DNA of 64,000 nucleotides from Hungatella sp. UBA5385 (lineage in GTDB: Bacteria; Bacillota; Clostridia; Lachnospirales; Lachnospiraceae), in the NCBI GenBank assembly GCA_002409995.1, contig DHOR01000015.1, positions 1,531-65,530 on the forward strand, read 5' to 3'. Made by a program: the position numbers and the translations under genes. Positions 44,460 through 52,974 of the stretch are shown piece after piece (position 1 is the stretch's first letter; every line of letters starts with the position of its first letter). The notes beneath the pieces were generated by a model, which saw only the letters and a program-made list of their open reading frames with translations, was not told the origin of the DNA and ran no database searches.

Positions 44460-45263
44460 TTAACCGCCCTGAACAACCACGCGTTTTAAAGCATGGCGTT
44501 CCATCATACGCCCTATCATAAGAAACATGAGGAACCAAAACACCTGCAGGGCAAGACTTGTGACTATAGCATCTCCCTTTAAATCGCCGCCAAATATACG
44601 GAATGGTACATTCTGAGCAGAAGCAAAGGGCAGCAGACTGAATATTCTTCCCAGCTTAGGAGGGAGAAAAGGCAGAGGAATCACTGCACCGCTTAAAAAT
44701 TCTGACAATGAGGAGATGACCAGTTTGGTTCCCTGGGTAGAGATGGTGTAAAATGCTGACAGATACACAACCATTCCAAATGCAGTGACGAATAATAATC
44801 CCAGAACCATGGATAATATGGTAAGAAGCCAGGTGCTGATGTCATGGGGCAGAGTGAGACCATAGGGAGCCGGCAGGAACCAGGCAAAAATCAGAACAGG
44901 CATACAGCGAAGCGAGGCCTTTGATAAACGGAATGCAAGACCTCTGGCAAACCACATATTATAAAGGCTGACTGGGCGGCATAGTTCATAGGCAACATCA
45001 CCTGTTGTAATGGTCTGAAACAGTTCATTCTCCCATACCCAGGCAAGATAAAGCGTTAGAAATGCCTGTTGAAGCCAGACATAGGTAGCCAGTGCTGAAA
45101 ATTCCATAGGAAACTGTTCCGGTGCTGCTTCGTAGAATGCCTTAAATAACAGGATTTCCATAGCGCCCCAGAAAAATTGAGTTACCATACCGGAGAGCGC
45201 AGCTGTTCTGTACTGCAGTCCATTGGTAAAACGAATCCTAAAAAATGATATGTACTTTTTCAC
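44460..45263 (-). CDS. ABC-2 family permease (COG4587-like)
   Basis: A 267-residue membrane protein with about six helices. The segment WENELFQTITTGDVAYELCRP, followed by YNMWFARGLAFRLSKA, is characteristic of this paired permease family. It lies between the ATPase and the other permease genes on the minus strand, 10 bases after the ATPase stop. Confidence 0.83.
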   Translation of the reverse strand: MKKYISFFRIRFTNGLQYRTAALSGMVTQFFWGAMEILLFKAFYEAAPEQFPMEFSALATYVWLQQAFLTLYLAWVWENELFQTITTGDVAYELCRPVSLYNMWFARGLAFRLSKASLRCMPVLIFAWFLPAPYGLTLPHDISTWLLTILSMVLGLLFVTAFGMVVYLSAFYTISTQGTKLVISSLSEFLSGAVIPLPFLPPKLGRIFSLLPFASAQNVPFRIFGGDLKGDAIVTSLALQVFWFLMFLMIGRMMERHALKRVVVQGG

Positions 45264-45273
45264 AGCCCACCTC

Positions 45274-46074
45274 CTAAATCCGGTAATCCCGGTAAAGGGC
45301 AGCGACAGTTTCGTCTAAGGTGGCATGTTTGCCAGGCTTATGAAGTTTTAAATCCTCCAGACTTCCATCCAGAAGAAGCCTTCCTTTGCCAATTAAAAGA
45401 ACGCGGTCAGCTAAAGCCTCAATATCCTGCATATCATGGGTAGTTAAAAGAACCGTAGTTTTATGGAGCTTGTTCTGCCTGCGGATAAAATCCCGGACTG
45501 CCAGCTTGGAAACTGCATCTAATCCAATGGTGGGTTCATCTAAAAACAGAACTTTGGGGTTGTGAAGGAGAGAGGCGGCAATTTCGCATCTCATTCTCTG
45601 TCCAAGGGACAGCTGTCTTGCAGGGGTATGAAGAATCTGGTCAAGGTTTAATAGGTCAGTCAGTTCTTCAAGGGTCTGGTGATACTGGTTTTTGGGGACT
45701 TCATAGATTTCACTAAGCAGTTCATAAGAATCGAGGATGGGGACATCCCACCAAAGCTGGCTTCTCTGTCCAAAGACAACACCGATGTCCTTAACATGAG
45801 ACTTTCGGTCCTTCCATGGAATGCGGTCGTTGACACTACAGGCTCCGCTGTCCGGAGTGAGAATTCCGCTTAAAATCTTGATGGTGGAGCTTTTTCCTGC
45901 TCCGTTAGGTCCGATGTAGCCAACCATTTCTCCATCTCCTATGGTAAAGGAGATATCCTGTAAGGCATGAATATACTCTTTCTGCCTGTGGAAAAGCGCC
46001 TTCACTGCTTCATTAAATCCGGCGTTTCTCCGATAGACCGTAAAGGTCTTGTTGATGTGTTCCACTTGAATCAT
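45274..46074 (-). CDS. ABC transporter ATP-binding protein (COG4586-like)
   Basis: A 266-residue ATPase. Walker A GPNGAGKS is at about 55-62, the signature is LSLGQRMRCEIAASLLH, Walker B is VLFLDEPTIGLD and the H-loop is LLTTHDM. The N-terminal extension before the P-loop (RRNAGFNEAVKALFHRQKEY) is typical of COG4586. AGGAGG lies upstream of the start. It drives the two permeases encoded next. Confidence 0.92.
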   Translation of the reverse strand: MIQVEHINKTFTVYRRNAGFNEAVKALFHRQKEYIHALQDISFTIGDGEMVGYIGPNGAGKSSTIKILSGILTPDSGACSVNDRIPWKDRKSHVKDIGVVFGQRSQLWWDVPILDSYELLSEIYEVPKNQYHQTLEELTDLLNLDQILHTPARQLSLGQRMRCEIAASLLHNPKVLFLDEPTIGLDAVSKLAVRDFIRRQNKLHKTTVLLTTHDMQDIEALADRVLLIGKGRLLLDGSLEDLKLHKPGKHATLDETVAALYRDYRI

Positions 46075-46313
46075 GGTAATTCCTCCTGGTAGTAATATTT
46101 TGGAACGTAATCTTCCGGAAGCGGACAGTACGAACTGTCATAGCCGGTTAATCTGTTCAAATATCTTGCCAAGCGGTGAGTATTTCTTTCCTTAGGAAAG
46201 AATACTGCTCTCCGGACCTGCAATGCAATCCGGGGACTCTCCCGTGGTTTAATATTCTCTTTTCCTGAGTTAAGATGTGATGATAGAATGGAAAAGGAAC
46301 TATATTTTAGCAC
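46071..46313 (-). CDS. Possible small leader reading frame before the ABC genes
   Basis: An 80-codon frame starting with GTG and ending in an ATGA overlap with the ABC ATPase start. The C-terminal part (GYDSSYCPLPEDYVPKYYYQ) has a natural-looking composition, but there is no clear ribosome binding site and no family match. The frame contains a strong hairpin (46179-46206). It could be a small coupled protein, a remnant or chance. Confidence 0.25.
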   Translation of the reverse strand: MLKYSSFSILSSHLNSGKENIKPRESPRIALQVRRAVFFPKERNTHRLARYLNRLTGYDSSYCPLPEDYVPKYYYQEELP

Positions 46314-46362
46314 TGCAGCAGGTCATTGTCAATGGTGAAATCATGGAATATTTTTAACTTCC

Positions 46363-46391
46363 TTGTGTTATGTAAAGTCTTATGGTAGACT
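46363..46391 (+). promoter_or_regulatory. Promoter of the DUF1538 gene
   Basis: TTGTGT at 46363, a 17-base spacer, then TAGACT at 46386. It lies 70 bases before the start codon. Confidence 0.5.
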
Positions 46392-46461
46392 AATAGAATA
46401 AATGCGGCAAAAAGCCCATAGTTTTGTAACTCGTAGACATTATTTTAGGCAGGGGGATCAG

Positions 46462-47979
46462 ATGATAAGAAACCTACTTGAAAAACTTAAGGAGTCAGCC
46501 ACATCGGTGCTGCCTATCAGTGCCATAATACTCCTACTGCATTTTACCATTGCGCCGATGCCTATAGGAACATTGATGCTTTTATTGACAGGGACGTTAT
46601 TGCTGATTGTGGGAATGGCGATCTTCTCCTTGGGAGCGGATCTGGCCATGATGCCCATGGGGGAGGCAGTGGGAGCTAAACTGACTCAGTCGAAGAATCT
46701 ATTGTTACTTGTAGTTGGCTGTTTTATTCTAGGTGTATTTGTGACACTGGCAGAACCTGATTTGCAGGTGTTGACCAAACAGGTTCCCGCAGTACCGGAT
46801 ATGATATTGGTGGTTACGGTTGCTTGTGGAGTAGGAATTTTCCTTGTATTCGCATTGCTGCGTATTTTATTTCAGGTAAAACTTTCCTATATGTTTATTG
46901 TCATGTATGTGTTAGTATTTATTGTTGCTGCATTTGCAGGTTCAGATTTTATTGCGGTTGGATTTGATTCCGGCGGTGTGACAACGGGACCTATTACAGT
47001 GCCCTTTATATTGGCTCTTGGAGCCGGTGTATCCTCTGTACGAGGCGGTAAGAATGCAGAGGAGGATAGCTTCGGATTATGTGCGCTCTGCTCTATTGGA
47101 CCTATACTGGCAGTGCTGATTCTTGGAATGTTTTTTGACTCCAGCCAAAGTGGTTATGCTTTTGAGACAGCTTCTACTGTTTCCAGTGCAGGAGAGTTAT
47201 TTGCCCTTTATGGCAATGGATTTATTATGTTTGCCAAGGAAGTACTGATTGCACTTCTTCCTATTGTTGCAATATTCTTTATATTGCAGCCCATCGCTTT
47301 AAAGCTGCCAAAAACCAAGCTGATCAAAATTGTGGTTGGACTTGTTTATACTTTTATAGGATTGACAATCTTCTTAACAGGAGTTAATATTGGGTTTATG
47401 CCTGCGGGAACCTATCTGGGTGAGGCAATTGGAAACCTTTCCTATAACTGGATTTTAATTCCCTTAAGTGTTGTCATCGGTTTCTTTGTTGTAGCAGCAG
47501 AACCGGCAGTTCATGTACTTAATAAGCAGGTTGAGGATATTACAAGCGGTACCATTTCAAGAAAGCTGATGATGTCAGGTCTGTCCATTGGAGTTGCTAT
47601 CGCTCTTGTTCTGGCTATGGTGCGTATCATGACAGGAATCAGTATCTGGTATTTCCTTCTTCCCGGATATGCCATTTCTCTGGTGCTTACATTCTTTGTG
47701 CCTCCTATTTTTACAGCCATTGCCTTTGACTCCGGAGGTGTTGCCTCAGGAACTATGGCTGCAGCGTTTCTCCTTCCCTTTGCAATGGGGGTATGTACTG
47801 CAATCGGAGGCAATCCAATGAGGGATGCTTTTGGAATTATTGCCATGGTTGCCATGCTGCCTCTTGTTTCCATACAGATTATGGGAATGATTTATGCAGT
47901 TAAGCTTAAGAAGTCAGGAGAAGCAGAGGATGACTTTGTGGATATTGAGGATGAGGATATTGATATTATTGAGATGTAA
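46462..47979 (+). CDS. Tandem DUF1538 membrane protein
   Basis: A 505-residue integral membrane protein with 12 or more helices, built from two homologous DUF1538 halves. Repeated landmarks are AEPDLQVLTKQV versus AEPAVHVLNKQV and VGFDSGGVTTGP versus IAFDSGGVASGT. The FDSGGV motifs look functional. The C-terminal tail is very acidic. ATG at 46462 was chosen because AGGGGGA precedes it. It is followed by a tandem PII-like protein gene, suggesting a transporter or channel controlled by a nucleotide-sensing partner. Substrate unknown. Confidence 0.88.
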   Translation: MIRNLLEKLKESATSVLPISAIILLLHFTIAPMPIGTLMLLLTGTLLLIVGMAIFSLGADLAMMPMGEAVGAKLTQSKNLLLLVVGCFILGVFVTLAEPDLQVLTKQVPAVPDMILVVTVACGVGIFLVFALLRILFQVKLSYMFIVMYVLVFIVAAFAGSDFIAVGFDSGGVTTGPITVPFILALGAGVSSVRGGKNAEEDSFGLCALCSIGPILAVLILGMFFDSSQSGYAFETASTVSSAGELFALYGNGFIMFAKEVLIALLPIVAIFFILQPIALKLPKTKLIKIVVGLVYTFIGLTIFLTGVNIGFMPAGTYLGEAIGNLSYNWILIPLSVVIGFFVVAAEPAVHVLNKQVEDITSGTISRKLMMSGLSIGVAIALVLAMVRIMTGISIWYFLLPGYAISLVLTFFVPPIFTAIAFDSGGVASGTMAAAFLLPFAMGVCTAIGGNPMRDAFGIIAMVAMLPLVSIQIMGMIYAVKLKKSGEAEDDFVDIEDEDIDIIEM

Positions 47980-48039
47980 TATTACTTTTGTTGGAAGACA
48001 CCAGGTGTAGATGATCTGATTACAAAGAGAGGATTGCAT

Positions 48040-48744
48040 ATGGTATTTGAATTATCAAAGGAAAAAGAAAAAAACTTAGTTCTGATGTTTACAATTGTAA
48101 ATCGCGGAGCTGGTGAGAAAGTAGCTGATCTATTGAGAAAAGAAGGGGTGACGGTAAACCTTTTTACTTATGGAAGAGGTACTGCCAGCTCAGAGATTTT
48201 AGAGTATCTGGGATTAGCTGATACAAGACGGGAGATTGTGCTCAGTACAATGCCTTATGGAGTATCAAAAAGACTTATAAAAGATATCAATGAAAAGTTT
48301 CGTTTGGTGAAGCCGGGTAAGGGAATAGCCTTCACCATTCCTATCAGCAGCATTTGTGGAAAGAATTCAGCCAGACTGGTAGAGGGGCTGGCAGAGTATG
48401 GAGATGATGTCAGTATGGATAAAACAGATTATGAATTAATATTTATTATAACAAACAAAGGTTATGCAGATGATGTTATGGCATCTGCCAGATCTGCAAA
48501 GGCTACAGGCGGTACTGCAATTCATGCCAAGGGTATGGGAGCTAAGCAGGCTGAGAAGTTTTTTGGAATTACCATTCAGCCGGAGAAGGAAGTAATTCTT
48601 ATATTGGCCCATATGGATGTGAAGAATGATATTATGAGAGCTGTTGTGGCTAAGCACGGAGTATCAAAGGAAGCCGGAAGTGTGGTGTTCTCTGTTCCTG
48701 TAAGCGGAGTAGAGGGACTTCCAGTTGGTTTTGTAGAAGAATAA
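48040..48744 (+). CDS. Tandem PII-like regulatory protein
   Basis: A 234-residue soluble protein made of two PII-like ferredoxin-fold repeats. Each has a strand start (LVLMFTIVNRGAGEKVADLL, and ELIFIITNKGYADDVMASA), a possible T-loop (GRGTASSE, AKGMGAKQ) and a closing strand (FTIPISSICG, FSVPVSGVEG). ATG at 48040 was chosen because AGAGAGG precedes it; a TTG at 48034 overlaps. It lies 60 bases after the DUF1538 gene and ends at a terminator, so the two genes form one unit. It probably gates that membrane protein. Confidence 0.82.
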   Translation: MVFELSKEKEKNLVLMFTIVNRGAGEKVADLLRKEGVTVNLFTYGRGTASSEILEYLGLADTRREIVLSTMPYGVSKRLIKDINEKFRLVKPGKGIAFTIPISSICGKNSARLVEGLAEYGDDVSMDKTDYELIFIITNKGYADDVMASARSAKATGGTAIHAKGMGAKQAEKFFGITIQPEKEVILILAHMDVKNDIMRAVVAKHGVSKEAGSVVFSVPVSGVEGLPVGFVEE

Positions 48745-48758
48745 TATATTGTAAATGG

Positions 48759-48791
48759 AAGGGCATTGACAAGACTGTCGATGCCCTTTTT
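48759..48791 (+). terminator. Terminator after the PII-like gene
   Basis: A 12- to 13-bp stem with one G-U (48759-48771 with 48776-48788) around AGAC, followed by a T-run. Confidence 0.9.
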
Positions 48792-48815
48792 AAATAAACT
48801 TAGTAAAAAAAGCAG

Positions 48816-48843
48816 TTGACAATAACTGAAATAGTGATAATAT
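48816..48843 (+). promoter_or_regulatory. Promoter of the cad-type operon
   Basis: TTGACA at 48816, a 16-base spacer, then TAATAT at 48838. Confidence 0.65.
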
Positions 48844-48846
48844 AAA

Positions 48847-48868
48847 CATATGAACAGATAATCATATG
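48847..48868. promoter_or_regulatory. Candidate ArsR/CadC operator
   Basis: CATATGA-N8-TCATATG, a 7-bp perfect inverted repeat just downstream of the -10 and 19 bases before the regulator start. This spacing is usual for ArsR-family operators. Confidence 0.65.
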
Positions 48869-48887
48869 ATGATGTAAGGAGGTATTA

Positions 48888-49271
48888 ATGGATCAGGAGA
48901 ATAAAAAGAGTCTGGCGGATTGTGAGATCGACCAATGTGATTTTATATCCGTTCATCAGGATATTGTAAACAAGGTGATTCAGGTAATGCCAAAAGATAC
49001 ACAGCTTCAGGATTTGGCTGATTTCTTCAAAGTTTTTGGCGATGCCACCAGAATCAGAATACTATATGTATTAAGCCAGTCGGAGATGTGTGTATGTGAT
49101 ATTGCAACTCTTCTTCAGATGGGGCAGTCAGCCATATCCCATCAGCTAAGAGTATTAAAGCAGATGAGACTGGTTAAGTTCCGGCGGGAAGGCAAGGCTG
49201 TGTTTTATTCTCTGGCAGACAGTCACATAGAGACGATTTTAGCCCAGGGTATGGAACATATTAATGAATAA
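48888..49271 (+). CDS. ArsR/CadC-type metal-sensing repressor
   Basis: A 127-residue winged-helix repressor. It carries a CadC-like thiolate set (Cys12 and Cys17 in the N-terminal CEIDQCD, plus EMCVCD at the third helix) and a CzrA-like alpha-5 site (DSHIETILAQGMEHINE). The recognition helix is MGQSAISHQLRVL. It should bind Cd, Pb or Zn and release the operator at 48847. AAGGAGG precedes the start. It is the first gene of the metal efflux operon. Confidence 0.9.
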   Translation: MDQENKKSLADCEIDQCDFISVHQDIVNKVIQVMPKDTQLQDLADFFKVFGDATRIRILYVLSQSEMCVCDIATLLQMGQSAISHQLRVLKQMRLVKFRREGKAVFYSLADSHIETILAQGMEHINE

Positions 49272-49334
49272 AGAGTAAAAATTCAAGAAAGACAAAAATA
49301 GCGAGATAGAGCGAGACAAAAGGAGAACAAAGAG

Positions 49335-49559
49335 ATGAGAAAGATAATTAAGCTGGAAGGTTTATGCTGTGCAAACTGTGCTTCTAAAATAGAAACAGAG
49401 GTTCAGAAGTTAAATGGAGTGGAGAATGCCTCTTTAAGCTTTATGACTCAGAGACTGACTATGGAAGTGGAAGAAACTAAGACAGATGAACTGGTGGAAG
49501 CAGCCAGGAAAATTGCCTACAAGATTGAACCGGATGCAGAATTTAAGGTAATCCGTTAA
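49335..49559 (+). CDS. Small HMA-domain metal-binding protein
   Basis: A 74-residue single heavy-metal-associated domain. The metal motif is GLCCANCASK (CxxC form CANC, preceded by another Cys). It lies 14 bases before the P-type ATPase gene, which lacks an N-terminal HMA domain of its own, so this protein probably acts as its detached metallochaperone domain. AAAGGAG precedes the start. Confidence 0.88.
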   Translation: MRKIIKLEGLCCANCASKIETEVQKLNGVENASLSFMTQRLTMEVEETKTDELVEAARKIAYKIEPDAEFKVIR

Positions 49560-49573
49560 TTCAGGGGGCTGTT

Positions 49574-51436
49574 ATGACAAAGAAGCAGAAAAAGATGGTA
49601 TACAGACTTTTAACAAGTGCTGTATTTCTGATAGCAGGAGTCATACTGGAAGGAAAGACCTCATGGGCATGGATTCCTTTTGCAGTTTCATATCTTTTTG
49701 CAGGATATGATATCCCTTTAAAGGCAGTGAGGAATATTTCTCATGGTCAGGTATTTGATGAGAATTTTCTTATGACTGTGGCAACTCTGGGAGCCATTGG
49801 CATAGGAGCTTTGGAAGAAGCTGTGGCAGTAATGCTGTTTTATCAGGTGGGAGAGCTGTTCAGCGATTATGCAGTGAACAGATCGAGGAAATCCATAACA
49901 GAGCTGATGGACATTAATCCTGAGTATGCCAATGTAATAAGAGATGGGAAAGAGGAACAGGCAGACCCCTATGAGGTGGAGATCGGAGAAACCATTGTGA
50001 TCAAACCCGGGGAAAAGGTTCCTCTTGACGGTATTGTTCTGAAGGGATACTCAAGTCTTGATACAAAGGCGCTGACTGGCGAGTCCATGCCTGTGGAAGT
50101 AAAAGAAAATGACCCCATAGTCAGTGGTTCTATTAATATCAACGGAGTTCTGGAAGTTCGGGTTACAAAGCTGTTTGATGATTCCACAGTAGCCAAGATT
50201 CTGGAGCTGGTGGAGAATGCAAGCTCCAGAAAGGCAAAAGCAGAGAATTTTATTACAAAATTCGCCAGAGTCTATACACCGGTTGTAGTAGGACTGGCGG
50301 TTGTGCTGGCAATTGTACCCCCTCTTATTCTGGGCGGAGGCTTCAGCGTTTGGATTTATCGCGCCTGCAGCTTTCTGGTAGTGTCCTGTCCCTGTGCACT
50401 TGTGATTTCAGTTCCTTTAAGCTTCTTTGGAGGTCTGGGCGCTGCTTCCAGACAGGGAATTCTTATGAAGGGCAGTAACTATCTGGAAGCTATGGCATAT
50501 TTAGATACGGTTGTATTTGACAAAACAGGAACTCTTACCACAGGAAAGTTTCAGGTCACAGGAGTTCATGCTGTTAAAGGAACAGACGAGGAATTACTAA
50601 AGCTTGCAGCTTATGGAGAATTCCATTCCAACCACCCAATTGCTCTCTCTGTAAAGGAAGCTTATGGGCAGGAGATTATTCAGGATCAGATTCATTCTGC
50701 AGAAGAGATTGCAGGCCATGGAATCCATGGGGAGATATCTATAGATGGATCAGATCATGATCTGTATATTGGTAATCAGCGGTTAATGGAATCCAGAGGA
50801 ATCAACATAACAGAACAGCCTGAGATTGTGGGAACCACTCTTTATATTGCTGATGGCAGTGAATATCTGGGTTCAATCGTAATATCAGATACAGTCCGCA
50901 AGGATGTACCGGAAGCTTTAAAGGGCTTAAGGGAATCCGGTGTCCGTCATCTTGTAATGCTGACAGGTGATAAACCTGAGGTAGGGAAAGCTGTTGCAGA
51001 CAGTCTGGGACTAGATGAGGTCTATGGAGGACTCTTACCTGGTGATAAGGTTGGCAAGGTGGAGGAACTGCTTGGCAGAAAAGGAGATGGCAGGACCCTG
51101 GGCTTTGTAGGTGATGGAATCAATGATGCTCCTGTTCTTGCAAGAGCGGATGTGGGAATTGCCATGGGCGGAATCGGCTCTGATGCAGCAGTGGAAGCAG
51201 CAGATGTGGTGATTATGACTGATGAGCCTTCCAAGCTGGTAGATGCCATTAAGATTGCCCGCAAAACTATAGGGATTGTAAAGCAGAATATTGTATTTGC
51301 AATTGGAGTTAAGGTTCTGGTTTTGATCCTTACCGCGTTTGGTCATGCTACTATGTGGGCAGCAGTATTTGCAGATGTTGGAGTTTCGGTTCTGGCTATT
51401 TTAAATGCCATTCGTGCCCTTGGTTATAAGAGATAA
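49574..51436 (+). CDS. cadA: Cd/Zn/Pb-exporting P1B-type ATPase
   Basis: A 620-residue heavy-metal ATPase. The metal site is Cys272-Pro-Cys274 in SCPCALVIS, the phosphorylated aspartate is Asp316 in DKTGTLTTGK, and it has TGES, the HP motif (NHPIALS) and GDGINDAPVL. The usual N-terminal HMA domain is absent; it starts near the first membrane helices, and a separate HMA protein is encoded just before it. CPC, the CadC-type regulator and the context point to divalent soft-metal export across the membrane. Confidence 0.93.
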   Translation: MTKKQKKMVYRLLTSAVFLIAGVILEGKTSWAWIPFAVSYLFAGYDIPLKAVRNISHGQVFDENFLMTVATLGAIGIGALEEAVAVMLFYQVGELFSDYAVNRSRKSITELMDINPEYANVIRDGKEEQADPYEVEIGETIVIKPGEKVPLDGIVLKGYSSLDTKALTGESMPVEVKENDPIVSGSININGVLEVRVTKLFDDSTVAKILELVENASSRKAKAENFITKFARVYTPVVVGLAVVLAIVPPLILGGGFSVWIYRACSFLVVSCPCALVISVPLSFFGGLGAASRQGILMKGSNYLEAMAYLDTVVFDKTGTLTTGKFQVTGVHAVKGTDEELLKLAAYGEFHSNHPIALSVKEAYGQEIIQDQIHSAEEIAGHGIHGEISIDGSDHDLYIGNQRLMESRGINITEQPEIVGTTLYIADGSEYLGSIVISDTVRKDVPEALKGLRESGVRHLVMLTGDKPEVGKAVADSLGLDEVYGGLLPGDKVGKVEELLGRKGDGRTLGFVGDGINDAPVLARADVGIAMGGIGSDAAVEAADVVIMTDEPSKLVDAIKIARKTIGIVKQNIVFAIGVKVLVLILTAFGHATMWAAVFADVGVSVLAILNAIRALGYKR

Positions 51437-51461
51437 ATTTTATTGCAGCAATGAAAAATAA

Positions 51462-51490
51462 TTGACAAATCAATAGCAAACTGTTATATT
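51462..51490 (+). promoter_or_regulatory. Near-consensus promoter of glnA
   Basis: TTGACA at 51462, a 17-base spacer, then TATATT at 51485. The predicted start is about 51497, immediately before the leader terminator. Confidence 0.8.
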
Positions 51491-51503
51491 TTACACATGT
51501 AAC

Positions 51504-51563
51504 GGGGTGGTGCAAAGATGGTCCATACTTGGGAACCTGTATTTGCCCACCCCTTTTTCATTT
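51504..51563 (+). terminator. Leader terminator/attenuator of glnA
   Basis: GGGGTGG (51504-51510) pairs with CCACCCC (51547-51553), and GCAAA (51512-51516) with TTTGC (51542-51546). An inner hairpin caps the stem and TTTTT follows. It lies between the glnA promoter and gene. An ANTAR antiterminator-type protein is encoded right after glnA, so conditional read-through is likely. Confidence 0.8.
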
Positions 51564-51595
51564 TATAAAATATAGTAAGAGAGGGAGTCTGCATC

Positions 51596-52933
51596 ATGAG
51601 TAAGTATAGTAAAGAAGACATATTTCGAATTGTAGAGGAAGAGGATGTGGAGTTCATCCGCCTTCAGTTTACCGATATCTTCGGTATGCTAAAAAATGTG
51701 GCAATTACTTCCAGCCAGCTGGAAAAAGCTCTGGATAACCGCTGTATGTTTGATGGGTCAGCTATTGAAGGTTTTGTGCGCATCGAAGAATCCGATATGT
51801 ATCTTTATCCTGATCTGGATACCTTTGAGATATTTCCATGGAGACCTCAGCAGGGGAAGGTGGCACGTATGATGTGTGATGTATATCGTCCTGACCGCAC
51901 CCCTTTTGAAGGTGATCCCAGATATATATTGAAAAAGGTTCTTAAGGAAGCCAGAGAGATGGGATTTATCTTCTATGCAGGACCGGAGTGCGAATTCTTT
52001 CTTTTTGATATGGACGGAGAGGGAAGACCTACTACCAATACCCATGAAATGGCTGGATATTTTGATGTGGCTCCCATTGATCAGGCGGAGAATGTGCGCC
52101 GTGATATTATTCTCAATCTGGAGGATATGGGATTTAATATTGAAGCTTCCCATCATGAGATGTCACCGGGGCAGCATGAGATTGATTTTGAATATGCAAG
52201 AGGTCTGATTACTGCAGATAATATTATGACATTTAAAATGGCTGTCAAATCCATAGCTAAACGCCATGGACTTCATGCCACTTTTATGCCAAAACCAAAG
52301 GCAGGAGTTAACGGTTCGGGAATGCATCTGAATATGTCCCTTTCTGATTTAACCGGGAAAAACTTGTTTGAGGATACTACAGATGGGCTGGGGTTAAGTA
52401 CAATTGCCTATGAGTTTATGGCAGGAATTCTCTATCATATGAAGGAGATGACCATATTAACCAATCCTCTGGTAAACTCTTATAAACGTCTGGTGCCTGG
52501 ATACGATGCACCCATTTATATTGCGTGGTCTGCTAAGGCAAACAGAAGTCCTTTGATCAGAATTCCTTCTTCAAGAGGGGAAAGCACAAGAATTGAGCTT
52601 CGCTGCCCTGATTCAGCAGTGAATCCTTACCTTGCACTGGCGGCTTGTCTGGCAGCAGGGCTTGATGGAATCAAAAAATCCATGAAATCACCGGAGAGTG
52701 TGGATAAGAATATATTTGCAATGACTGCCGAAGAGGTGAAGGCGCTGGGAATTCAGCAGCTTCCTGAGACTCTGGGAGAGGCAATTGATGAATTTCGTGA
52801 CAGTGAGTTTATGAAAGCGGTTCTGGGAGAACACATTTTTACAAAATATCTGGAGGCAAAAGAAGCAGAGTGGCGTATGTTCCGGGCGCAGGTAACAGAT
52901 TGGGAAGTGGAAGAGTATTTATATAAATATTAA
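51596..52933 (+). CDS. glnA: Glutamine synthetase, type I
   Basis: Makes glutamine from glutamate, ammonia and ATP. The 445-residue length fits the short GSI-alpha form. Motifs include the beta-grasp start (VEFIRLQFTDIFGMLKNV), the D-G-S loop MFDGSAIEGF, metal and ATP motifs (GPECEFFLFD, HHEMSPGQHEIDF, KPKAGVNGSGMHLNMS) and the NPYLALAACLAAG region. The adenylylation-type insertion of long GSI forms is absent. It has its own promoter and an attenuator leader, and an ANTAR regulator gene follows 41 bases later. Confidence 0.96.
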   Translation: MSKYSKEDIFRIVEEEDVEFIRLQFTDIFGMLKNVAITSSQLEKALDNRCMFDGSAIEGFVRIEESDMYLYPDLDTFEIFPWRPQQGKVARMMCDVYRPDRTPFEGDPRYILKKVLKEAREMGFIFYAGPECEFFLFDMDGEGRPTTNTHEMAGYFDVAPIDQAENVRRDIILNLEDMGFNIEASHHEMSPGQHEIDFEYARGLITADNIMTFKMAVKSIAKRHGLHATFMPKPKAGVNGSGMHLNMSLSDLTGKNLFEDTTDGLGLSTIAYEFMAGILYHMKEMTILTNPLVNSYKRLVPGYDAPIYIAWSAKANRSPLIRIPSSRGESTRIELRCPDSAVNPYLALAACLAAGLDGIKKSMKSPESVDKNIFAMTAEEVKALGIQQLPETLGEAIDEFRDSEFMKAVLGEHIFTKYLEAKEAEWRMFRAQVTDWEVEEYLYKY

Positions 52934-52974
52934 AGAAATTTATTCCAGTCAGTTAACCCCGGAGGTGAGAGTGT

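Noticed and set aside
51497..51595. Canonical two-hexaloop ANTAR target in the glnA leader
   Set aside because: One six-base loop (ATACTT) can be drawn, but it lacks the expected G at position four and a second matching hairpin was not found; only a terminator is claimed.
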